Shown one piece after another: positions 54,488 to 61,753 of a DNA stretch of 64,000 bases. The position numbers were made by a program, and so were the translations under genes. The notes under the pieces were generated by a model that saw nothing but the letters and a program-made list of their open reading frames with translations, had not been told where the DNA came from and ran no database searches. Every line of letters begins with the position of its first letter. Within the stretch, counting starts at the first letter, position 1. Origin of the DNA: APNM01 sp040361335 (GTDB lineage: Bacteria > Pseudomonadota > Gammaproteobacteria > Nevskiales > Salinisphaeraceae). The stretch spans positions 1 to 64,000 of the forward strand of contig NZ_APNM01000010.1 of assembly GCF_040361335.1 (NCBI RefSeq), read 5' to 3'.

Positions 54488-54533
54488 GGGCGTCTCGTTG
54501 TCGTGGGACGAACGCGCCATTCTACGGCGCGTG

Positions 54534-54806
54534 TTACCGGATCGTGAACTCGGGTGGCGCCGTGGCGTCCGGGGCGGGCCCGCACTCGACACCGGTCACG
54601 CGCGCGGCCTCCGGGCCTTCCCAGAGCCAGGCCTGGAAGTCGTCCAGGGCCGCCGGCGGGCCGCAGGCCAGACCCTCGACGCGGCCGTCCGGACGGTTGG
54701 CGACCCAGCCCGTGAGCCCCAATTCGACGGCGCGCGCCCGGGCGCTGGCGCGGAAGAACACACCCTGCACGCGGCCGCTGACCAGGAAATGCCGGCATTC
54801 GCTCAT
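54534..54806 (-). CDS. acyP: Acylphosphatase
   Basis: A 90-residue hydrolase of acyl phosphates. The catalytic Arg is in SGRVQGVFFRAS (phosphate loop) and the Asn in GWVANRPDGRVEG. Length and both motifs match the family. It lies 46 bases upstream of the membrane protein gene on the same strand. Confidence 0.95.
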   Translation of the reverse strand: MSECRHFLVSGRVQGVFFRASARARAVELGLTGWVANRPDGRVEGLACGPPAALDDFQAWLWEGPEAARVTGVECGPAPDATAPPEFTIR

Positions 54807-54856
54807 GGCGGTTATAATCCGATGCGGGTTTTCCGAGATGCCTCCGGCCCAATCCT

Positions 54857-55531
54857 ATGTCCATTCTGCGGCGTGTCCAAAACGGTGTCCGGCGCCTTGC
54901 TCCCGGCCGGCGTTCCCCCGCCCCCGGCGGCGAGCCGCGGCGCGCGGCGCTGCGCTTGACCCTGCCCAATCCCTTCGGCGGCGATCCCTGGGCCCGGATG
55001 GAAGTGGCGCTCACCGAAAGCGGCGACGGCGAAAGCCTGCATCTGCAGGGGTTCGTCGACGGCTGCCTGCGGGTGCCCGCCGCCGATGCGCCGGCCCTGC
55101 CGCGCGCCGGCGGCGGTGGCGGCCTGGTGGCGCGCTCGCGCGCCGCGGCCTCGGGTCTCGCGCGCCGCGGCTTCGACGGGCTGCCGCGCCGCGCCCTGGC
55201 ACCGTTGCTCGATCGGCGAGTGCGCACCTGGGTGGATGTGCGTACCTCGGAACGGCCGCTGGCGGCGGGCGCGCGTGCGCTCATGCCCGAGCGCCTGCGC
55301 GAACTCTACGGCGCGGAGTTGGCGCGCGCGCCGGCCGGGCTGCCCCGGGTCGGGACCTGGTCCGCGGCCCTGGACGGGCCGCGTCGCGGCGTGGCGAGCC
55401 TGACGCTCTTGCAGGTCGACGGCGATGCCTTGCCGGGCGGGGATGCCGCGCGTCCCTATGCCTTGCACGCGAGCGTGGCCACCGTGGTCGAGGACGGTCT
55501 GGAGCGGCCCGCCGGCGGGCCGCGGAATTGA
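54857..55531 (+). CDS. Hypothetical protein
   Basis: A 224-residue protein not recognised. It begins MSILRRVQNGVRRLAPGRR (basic), then has a segment with strand-like pattern (AALRLTLPNPFGGDPWARME) and a long Arg/Ala/Gly-rich low-complexity central region (about 70-110), and a C-terminus of short alternating segments. Codon use is as GC-rich as its neighbours. It is divergent from acyP by 50 bases. A real gene is supported by position and length; function is unknown. Confidence 0.6.
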   Translation: MSILRRVQNGVRRLAPGRRSPAPGGEPRRAALRLTLPNPFGGDPWARMEVALTESGDGESLHLQGFVDGCLRVPAADAPALPRAGGGGGLVARSRAAASGLARRGFDGLPRRALAPLLDRRVRTWVDVRTSERPLAAGARALMPERLRELYGAELARAPAGLPRVGTWSAALDGPRRGVASLTLLQVDGDALPGGDAARPYALHASVATVVEDGLERPAGGPRN

Positions 55532-55621
55532 CTCGCGGGGGGATTTCCAAGAGCATATGCGCGCCGAGATTTTGCATTTCCGCGCCGCATTCCCGGCGTC
55601 GGTCAGCACCGGAGAGATTGG

Positions 55622-55966
55622 ATGAAGCATTTCTGGCGAACGGGGCTGCTCGCCTTCGCCGCGGTGGGCTGCTACGCGACGGGCGCGGCGGCGCAGAGCG
55701 GGGTCGACGGCGATCCGGCGGCCGGCCGGGTCAAGGCCAGCACCTGCATGGGGTGCCATGGCGTGCCGAACTACAGCAATGTGTACCCGACGTACCACGT
55801 GCCCAAGCTGGGCGGGCAGTCGGCCGGGTATATCGTGTCCGCCCTCAAGGCATACAAATCCGGCGAACGCTCGCATCCGACGATGCAGGGTCAGGCCACG
55901 AGCCTGAGCGATCAGGATATCCGCGACATCGCCGCGTTCCTGGCGCAGGCGCCGGAAGACAACTAG
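55622..55966 (+). CDS. Small class I cytochrome c
   Basis: A 114-residue exported cytochrome. A signal peptide covers about residues 1-24 (LLAFAAVGCYATGAAAQS). The haem motif is CMGCH near residue 42. A distal Met in HPTMQGQATSLSDQDIRDIA is likely the sixth ligand. It resembles single-haem c553-type or half of cytochrome c4. A second cytochrome c gene begins 16 bases later, so both are probably co-expressed and exchange electrons in the periplasm. Confidence 0.92.
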   Translation: MKHFWRTGLLAFAAVGCYATGAAAQSGVDGDPAAGRVKASTCMGCHGVPNYSNVYPTYHVPKLGGQSAGYIVSALKAYKSGERSHPTMQGQATSLSDQDIRDIAAFLAQAPEDN

Positions 55967-55982
55967 CCGAGGGGCCGCCGAC

Positions 55983-56369
55983 ATGCCGATTCTCCGACTC
56001 ACCACCACGCTTTTCCTGACGGCCGTCCTGGGGGCCGGTGCCGCCCAGGCCGCCGATAGCGGCCGCGGTCACGGCGGCGACGCCGCCGAGGCCAAGCCCG
56101 ACCGCGCCTGGCTGGAACAGAAGCTCAAGACCTGCGCGAGCTGTCACGGACCCAACGGCGCCCAGCCGATCGCGCCGAACTATCCGATCATCGCGGGCCA
56201 GCACAAGAGCTACCTGGTGTACAGCCTCGAGGGCTATCGCGACGGCAAGCGCAACAACGCGATCATGGCCGGCCAGGCCCAGGGCCTGAGCGATGCCCAG
56301 ATCCAGGCGCTGGCGGACTACTTCTCCCGCCAGGAATCGCCCCTGCACACGCCTTCGCTCCAGCGGTAG
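55983..56369 (+). CDS. Small class I cytochrome c
   Basis: A 128-residue exported cytochrome with signal peptide (about 1-20, TLFLTAVLGAGAAQA), haem motif CASCHGPNG near residue 52 and a distal Met in NAIMAGQAQGLSDAQ. The sequence PIIAGQHKSYLVYSLEGYRDG matches cytochrome c553/c4 subunits. Together with the preceding gene it could equal the two haem domains of a c4-type protein as separate chains. Confidence 0.92.
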   Translation: MPILRLTTTLFLTAVLGAGAAQAADSGRGHGGDAAEAKPDRAWLEQKLKTCASCHGPNGAQPIAPNYPIIAGQHKSYLVYSLEGYRDGKRNNAIMAGQAQGLSDAQIQALADYFSRQESPLHTPSLQR

Positions 56370-56478
56370 ACTGAGAGCGTCCGGGATTTCGGCGCGCAGC
56401 GCGCCAGCGGCGCAACGGGATCCCGGCGGGCGAAACCCGGCGCCGTCGACAAGACCGGGACAAACAGGGGAGAAGAGC

Positions 56479-57108
56479 ATGGCCAGGGTCCGATCCTTGC
56501 CGGCCGCGGTAGTGCTGGGGGCACTCGCGGTCATCCTTTCGCCGACGGCATCCGCCGATCGTCTGAGTTTCAACTATGCCCAGGCCGACTACGTCGAGGC
56601 CGAGTTCCCGAACGCCGGGGACGACTTCGACGGCGGCGGTCTGGTGCTGTCCGCGGATATCACGCCCACGATGTACGGTTACCTGCGGGGCCGTACCGTC
56701 TCGCTCGGTGGCGACGGCAACGGCGACGCCGACCTGAACGCCTACAGCGCCGGCATCGGATTCCATCGCGCTGCCGGCGGCAACGATGTGTTCACGCCGT
56801 TCGCGCTGTTCACGGTGGAGCACCTGGCCCTGGAGCCGGACGGCGGCAGCGACGAGAACGAGACCGGCTGGGGCGCGGAGGTCGGCTTCCGCCGTGCCTA
56901 CGGTCGCTGGTTCCAGCTCGACGCCAGCGCCAAGTATTACGATGTCAACGACCTCGGCAACAATGATTTCGGTTACCAGGTGGAGGGCCAGATCGACCTG
57001 AGCGAGCGTTTCGCCCTGTCGATCGCCTACGAGGACATCCAGGAGTACGAGCAGCTCTCCGCCGGTATCCGCCTGTACTTCCACAGTCCGTTCACCGGAC
57101 CCGACTGA
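56479..57108 (+). CDS. Outer-membrane beta-barrel protein, single-domain form
   Basis: A 209-residue exported protein. The signal peptide ends near residue 26 (SPTASA). Alternating strands follow, starting LSFNYAQADYVEAEF and ending AGIRLYFHSPF. The size suits an eight-stranded barrel. Its first strand pattern (NY-x-x-A-x-Y) recurs twice in the next gene. AGGGGAGAAG precedes the ATG at 56479. Confidence 0.75.
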   Translation: MARVRSLPAAVVLGALAVILSPTASADRLSFNYAQADYVEAEFPNAGDDFDGGGLVLSADITPTMYGYLRGRTVSLGGDGNGDADLNAYSAGIGFHRAAGGNDVFTPFALFTVEHLALEPDGGSDENETGWGAEVGFRRAYGRWFQLDASAKYYDVNDLGNNDFGYQVEGQIDLSERFALSIAYEDIQEYEQLSAGIRLYFHSPFTGPD

Positions 57109-57146
57109 TTGCCGGTTTCCGGGCGGACGGTGCCGGTGCGTGGAAG

Positions 57147-57165
57147 CGCCCGCCGGAGGCGGGCG
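57147..57165 (+). other. Hairpin between the two barrel genes
   Basis: Perfect 8-bp stem (CGCCCGCC / GGCGGGCG) with a 3-base loop and no T-run. It may act as an mRNA stabiliser or attenuator between the 209-residue and 431-residue barrel genes. Confidence 0.45.
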
Positions 57166-57231
57166 ACCAGGGTCGGTTGCCGCGGGGCGACCGGTTGTTT
57201 CTGCGATAACAAGCAATAGCGGGAGAGAGCC

Positions 57232-58527
57232 ATGAGCAGAAACGTATCTTGCTGGGGGGTTGTCGCGGCGAGTGCCGTGCTGGCCGCGTCCGCGGTTCAG
57301 GCCGAGCCCCTGAACTGGAACTATCTGGAGGGTGTCTACTACCACGATATCGAGTTGGACATTCCGGGCACGACCGGCGGGGGCGAGCTGGACGGCGACG
57401 GCGTCGGCCTCACCGGTTCCATGGCGGTGGCGCCGAACGTGCTGCTGCAGATGGGCAACGCCAACGGCGACGTGGACCTGCCGGGGTTCGGTCAGATTCC
57501 GCTGGACCGTACCTGGATCGGTCCGGGCCTGTACGCCGATTTCGAACTGGGCGGCGTGCGTGTCGGGCCCTGGGCCCGGATCGCCTACGAGCGGATGAGC
57601 GTGTTCACCAGCGGCGTCGTCGAGGGTTGGCACGGCGCCGCCGGCTTGCGCCTGGGCTTCGGCGATCGCGTCGAGCTGGCCCTGACCGGCGAGGTGGGCG
57701 ATTACGAGCCGGCGCGTCTTGGCGGCGGCCCGCGCCCGGACTTGGACCGCGAGGTCGTCCGGGCCGATCTGCTTTATGCCGTGACCCCGCGCTGGAGCCT
57801 GCTCGGCGGTTTCGAGAGCGGCGACTTCGATCCGGGGCTCGGCTTCGGTGACATCGAGACCGAGCGGGTCTACGCCGGTGCCCGCTGGTATTTCGACGCC
57901 ACCCCCGGCGGTGCCTTTGCCGCCGAGGGCGAGCCCGCCCACTCGGGTCGCGCCAACTACAACTACATGCAGGCGGTCTACCGCGACGGCGACGAGCTCG
58001 AAGCCCTGGGCGGCGAGATCGATATCTACGACGGCACGGTGCTTTCCGGCGCGGCACGCCTGAGCGAGCGCTTCGTGATGCTCGGCGAGATCACCGCGAT
58101 GAATGCCGAGGGCGGCGGCGAGAGCGCGGTCGACTTCCAGTCGCTGGGGCCGGCCATCCGTTTCGGCGACACCATCGCCGGCGGGACCTGGCTGGATCTC
58201 TACGCGGGCGTGTCCTACGAGCGCGTGTCCCTGCCCTTCGCGGGCGTGTTCACGGGCGGCGGTGCCAGCATCGGCGCGCGCTGGCTGGCGGGCGACTTCG
58301 AGGTCGCGCCGCGGGTCATGACCCTGGATACCGACGGCCCGGCCGGGCTCGACCTCGACGGCCAGCGCTACCGACTGGAGGTGCTGTACAGCCTGTCGCC
58401 CTCGGTCGCCCTGGTCGCCGACATCGAACGTGCCGAGCTGGATGTCGAAGGTGCCGGCGGGGGCACGTCCATCGAGGCCGATAGCTACGGTCTGGGCGTG
58501 CGCTACTACTACGCCGGCAAGCGCTGA
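57232..58527 (+). CDS. Outer-membrane protein with two tandem barrel-like domains
   Basis: A 431-residue exported protein with signal peptide to about residue 24. Two related halves are visible. The first starts LNWNYLEGVYYHD and ends ERVYAGARWYFDA; the second starts ANYNYMQAVYRDGDE and ends SYGLGVRYYYAGK. Each half repeats the pattern of the 209-residue protein encoded upstream. Each half is about 200 residues, like an eight-strand barrel, or the whole forms one 16-strand barrel. Function unknown. Confidence 0.75.
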   Translation: MSRNVSCWGVVAASAVLAASAVQAEPLNWNYLEGVYYHDIELDIPGTTGGGELDGDGVGLTGSMAVAPNVLLQMGNANGDVDLPGFGQIPLDRTWIGPGLYADFELGGVRVGPWARIAYERMSVFTSGVVEGWHGAAGLRLGFGDRVELALTGEVGDYEPARLGGGPRPDLDREVVRADLLYAVTPRWSLLGGFESGDFDPGLGFGDIETERVYAGARWYFDATPGGAFAAEGEPAHSGRANYNYMQAVYRDGDELEALGGEIDIYDGTVLSGAARLSERFVMLGEITAMNAEGGGESAVDFQSLGPAIRFGDTIAGGTWLDLYAGVSYERVSLPFAGVFTGGGASIGARWLAGDFEVAPRVMTLDTDGPAGLDLDGQRYRLEVLYSLSPSVALVADIERAELDVEGAGGGTSIEADSYGLGVRYYYAGKR

Positions 58528-58548
58528 CCGCGCGAGTCAGGCCGTCGG

Positions 58549-58578
58549 GGGCCCGTCCCGCGCCCGCGGGGCGGGCCC
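58549..58578. other. GC hairpin between barrel gene and ppk
   Basis: Fourteen-bp stem GGGCCCGTCCCGCG / CGCGGGGCGGGCCC with one mismatch and a 2-base loop, in the convergent gap between the 431-residue barrel gene and ppk. No T-tract; it may help end transcription from both sides. Confidence 0.5.
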
Positions 58579-58594
58579 TCATGCCGTCCGGGGG

Positions 58595-60697
58595 TCACTC
58601 GGCGGCGGCGCGCAGCAATGCCGCCTGGGCGGCTGTCGGGGCCTCGTCCGGGCCGGGCCGGCAGTGGCGGTAGGTGCCGTCGGATTGCAGTTCCCAGGCC
58701 TGGCAGTTGTCCGCCAGGTAGGTGTCGAGGTCGCGCAGCACACGCGCGCGCAGGCTCTCGTCCTCGACCGGGAAGCAGGTCTCGACGCGGCGGAAGAAGT
58801 TGCGGTCCATCCAGTCGGCGCTGGACAGGTAAAGCTCGGCGTCGCCGTCGTTGGCGAAGTAGAACACCCGGGTGTGCTCCAGGAAACGGCCGACGATGGA
58901 GCGCACGCGGATGTTGTCGGACACGCCCGGCACGCCCGGCCGCAGGCAGCAGATGCCGCGCACGATCAGGTCGATTTCCACCCCCGCCTGCGAGGCGGCG
59001 TACAGCGCGCGGATGGTCTGCGGCTCCACCAGGGCGTTCATCTTGGCGATCAGGCGCGCCGGCCGGCCGGCGCGGGCGTGCTCGGCTTCGCGCCCGATCT
59101 TGGCCAGCATGGTCTTGTGGAGCTGGAACGGCGCGTCGATGAGTTTCTCCAGCCCGGAGATCTTGCCAAGGCTGGTGAGTTGCAGGAACAGCTCGTGGAC
59201 GTCGTTGCCGACGACGTCGTCGCACGTGAACAATCCGTAATCGGTGTACAGGCGCGCCGTCTTCGGATGGTAGTTGCCGGTGCCGAGATGCACGTAGTGG
59301 CGCAGGCCCTCGTTTTCGCGGCGCACGATCAGGGTCATCTTGGCGTGGGTCTTGTAGCCGACCACGCCGTAGACCACGTGGGCGCCGGCCTCCTGCAGCC
59401 GGTTGGCCAGGGCGATGTTGTCGGCCTCGTCGAAGCGGGCCCGCAGCTCCACCACCACGGTGACTTCCTTGCCGGCCTCGGCCGCCGCCACCAGGGCGTC
59501 GACCACCGCCGAGTCGGGGCCCGTGCGGTACAGGGTCTGCTTGATCGCCAGGACCTTGGGGTCGGCCGCCGCCCGGCGCACGAACTCGATCACCGGCAGG
59601 AAGGCGTCGAACGGGTGGTGCAGCAGCACGTCCCCGCGGCGGATCTCGCCGAACAGGTCGGCGCCCGGCCCCAGCGCCGCCGGCAGCCGCGGCGTGAACG
59701 GCGGGTACTTGAGATCGGGGCGGTCCACCAGGTCCAGGATCGCCATCAGGCGGTTGACGTTGACCGGGCCGTCCACCTGGTAGAGGGCGTCGGCGTCGAG
59801 CATGAACCGTTCCAGCAGGTACTCGGTCATGTGCGCCGGACAGTTGTGGGCCACCTCCAGGCGCACGGCGTCGCCGTAGCGGCGTGACGGCAGCTCGCCG
59901 GCCACCGCCCGCAGGAGATCGTCCACCTCCTCCTCGTCCACGAACAGGTCGGAATTGCGCGTGACCCGGAACTGGTAGCAGCCGGTGGCGCGCATGTTGG
60001 GGAACAGGTCCTCCACGTGGGCGTGGATCACGGACGACAGGAACACGAAGTCGTGCGGCCCGCTGTCGGTCTTGTCGGGCGGCAGCCGGATCAGGCGCGG
60101 CAGGGCCCGCGGCGCCTGCACGATGGCGTAGCCGCTGTTGCGGCCGAACGCGTCCTTGCCTTCCAGCGAAACGATGAAGTTGAGTGACTTGTTGAGGATG
60201 CGCGGGAAGGGATGCGCCGGGTCCAGGCCCAGGGGACTGATCACCGGCAGCAGTTCCTCCTCGAAATACTCCGCGAGCCAGCGCCGCTGGCTCTCGTTCC
60301 ACTCGGAGCGCCGCAGGAAGCGGATGCCGGCCTGCTCCAGCTCCGGTATCAATTCCTCGTTGAGGGTGCGGTACTGGTCGTCCACCAGGGCGTGCGCGCG
60401 CCGGCTGATCGATTGGAGCAGGTCGCCCGGCGCGATGTTGTCGGCCTCGGTCGTCGCCGAGCCCATCTCCGCCTTCTGCACCACGCCGGCCACGCGTACC
60501 TCGAAGAACTCGTCGAGGTTGGTGGAAGAGATGCACAGGAACTTGAGCCGCTCCAGCAGGGGCACGTCCGGGTCCTTGGCCTGCTCCAGAACACGCGCGT
60601 TAAACTCCAGCAGCGACAGTTCGCGGTTGATGTAGAGTTCCGGCGACTCGAGTGGCGGCGTGTCGGGACGATCCTCGTTGGCGGCGGCTTCCGGCAT
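58595..60697 (-). CDS. ppk: Polyphosphate kinase 1
   Basis: Makes inorganic polyphosphate from ATP. The 700-residue protein has the full Ppk1 set: the N-terminal PPK_N (YINRELSLLEFNARVLEQAKD), the central helical region, and the PPK_C domain with the autophosphorylated His region HYVHLGTGNYHPKTARLYTDYG (H-G-T-G-N-Y-H). Length is normal. A strong Pho-box candidate is found at 60742-60759, so phosphate starvation may induce it. Confidence 0.97.
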   Translation of the reverse strand: MPEAAANEDRPDTPPLESPELYINRELSLLEFNARVLEQAKDPDVPLLERLKFLCISSTNLDEFFEVRVAGVVQKAEMGSATTEADNIAPGDLLQSISRRAHALVDDQYRTLNEELIPELEQAGIRFLRRSEWNESQRRWLAEYFEEELLPVISPLGLDPAHPFPRILNKSLNFIVSLEGKDAFGRNSGYAIVQAPRALPRLIRLPPDKTDSGPHDFVFLSSVIHAHVEDLFPNMRATGCYQFRVTRNSDLFVDEEEVDDLLRAVAGELPSRRYGDAVRLEVAHNCPAHMTEYLLERFMLDADALYQVDGPVNVNRLMAILDLVDRPDLKYPPFTPRLPAALGPGADLFGEIRRGDVLLHHPFDAFLPVIEFVRRAAADPKVLAIKQTLYRTGPDSAVVDALVAAAEAGKEVTVVVELRARFDEADNIALANRLQEAGAHVVYGVVGYKTHAKMTLIVRRENEGLRHYVHLGTGNYHPKTARLYTDYGLFTCDDVVGNDVHELFLQLTSLGKISGLEKLIDAPFQLHKTMLAKIGREAEHARAGRPARLIAKMNALVEPQTIRALYAASQAGVEIDLIVRGICCLRPGVPGVSDNIRVRSIVGRFLEHTRVFYFANDGDAELYLSSADWMDRNFFRRVETCFPVEDESLRARVLRDLDTYLADNCQAWELQSDGTYRHCRPGPDEAPTAAQAALLRAAAE

Positions 60698-60741
60698 GAT
60701 GGTCGGGCGAAGAGTGTGGCGGCAAGTCTAAGCGACGGTTT

Positions 60742-60759
60742 GTGACAAACGGATGACAG
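60742..60759 (-). promoter_or_regulatory. Pho-box candidate upstream of ppk
   Basis: On the minus strand the sequence is CTGTCAT, CCGT, TTGTCAC, matching the tandem 7-bp Pho-box (CTGTCAT-N4-CTGTCAC) at 13 of 14 positions. A -10-like TAGACT begins 11 bases further (60730-60725), the spacing seen in PhoB-dependent promoters. The ppk ATG is at 60697. The box includes the first codons of the divergent phzF gene. Confidence 0.6.
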
Positions 60760-61598
60760 AGATCAATTCCCTGCCCCTGTTCCAGGTGGACAGCTTCGCC
60801 GACCGGCCGTTCGTCGGCAACCCCGCCGCGGTGGTGCCGCTGGAGGCCTGGCCGTCGGATCCCCTCCTGCAGTCGATCGCCGCCGAGAACAATCTGGCGG
60901 AGACTGCCTTTCTCGTGCCCGCCGGCGACGCCCACGAGCTGCGCTGGTTCACGCCCACCGTCGAGGTCCGCCTGTGCGGGCACGCCACTCTCGCCGCCGC
61001 CTACGTGCTCGTGGCATGCCTGGGCCACGAGGCCGGGGCCGTGCGTTTCGATACCCGGTTCAGCGGCCGTCTGACGGTGACCCGCGACGGCGACGGCCGT
61101 TACTGGCTGGACCTGCCGCGCCACGATTGTGAGCCGGCGGCGGCGCCGGCGTCGCTCCTGGAGGCCATGGGCGCCGGGCCGGCGGACGTGCGCGCCGGGC
61201 CCAACTGGCTGTTGCGCTTCGAGCGCGAGGCCGACGTCCGGGCCCTTCGGCCCGAGATGCGCCTGTTGGCGGCCTTGCCCGAGCGCGGCGTGATCGCCAC
61301 CGCGCCGGGCGACGACGACGGCATCGATTTCGTCTCGCGCTATTTCGCGCCCAACTTCGGCGTCGACGAGGATCCGGTGACCGGTTCCGCCCATTGCATG
61401 CTCGCCCCGTACTGGGCCGCCGAGCTGGGCAAGACCGCCCTGCGGGCGCGGCAGATATCGGCACGCGGCGGCGAGCTCTGGTGCGAGCCGGACGGCGAGC
61501 GCGTGCGCGTCGGCGGGCATGCGATGCTCTATCTGACCGGCGAGATTCATCTACCCTCGGCCGCTAACCACAGAGGCGCACAGAGGCGCACAGAGTGA
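60753..61598 (+). CDS. PhzF family isomerase-like protein
   Basis: A 281-residue member of the PhzF/diaminopimelate-epimerase fold. Signatures are NNLAETAFLVP with the conserved Glu, CGHATLAAAYVL, and DEDPVTGSAHCMLAPYW. PhzF isomerises a phenazine precursor, but most family members have no assigned substrate. The last ten codons and TGA come from the repeat at 61564, so the natural end of the gene has probably been replaced. Starts at 60753, overlapping the Pho-box. Confidence 0.9.
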   Translation: MTEINSLPLFQVDSFADRPFVGNPAAVVPLEAWPSDPLLQSIAAENNLAETAFLVPAGDAHELRWFTPTVEVRLCGHATLAAAYVLVACLGHEAGAVRFDTRFSGRLTVTRDGDGRYWLDLPRHDCEPAAAPASLLEAMGAGPADVRAGPNWLLRFEREADVRALRPEMRLLAALPERGVIATAPGDDDGIDFVSRYFAPNFGVDEDPVTGSAHCMLAPYWAAELGKTALRARQISARGGELWCEPDGERVRVGGHAMLYLTGEIHLPSAANHRGAQRRTE

Positions 61599-61723
61599 AG
61601 AAATATTAAAGGGCGGCTGATTAGAGGCATGTCGTTGTCACTCCAGGGATCGGTGCCGCGCACGCTTTCCTCGACGAACATGCATTTACCTCTGTGCGCC
61701 TCCGTGCGCCTCTGTGGTTAAAT
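61564..61723. repeat. CACAGAG-type palindromic element, third copy
   Basis: Arms GCTAACCACAGAGGCGCACA (from 61564) and, at 61687-61723, the complement ending CTCTGTGGTTAA, with a less conserved centre. The left arm encodes the C-terminal ten residues of the PhzF-like protein and its stop. The right arm ends about 30 bases before the alkylsulfatase start. Confidence 0.75.
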
Positions 61724-61753
61724 CCTCGGTATCCATGCCGGGGGAGCGAGCGA

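Noticed and set aside
60738..60750. GTTTGTGACAAAC palindrome as a separate operator
   Set aside because: It is formed by the overlap with the Pho-box candidate; no independent support.
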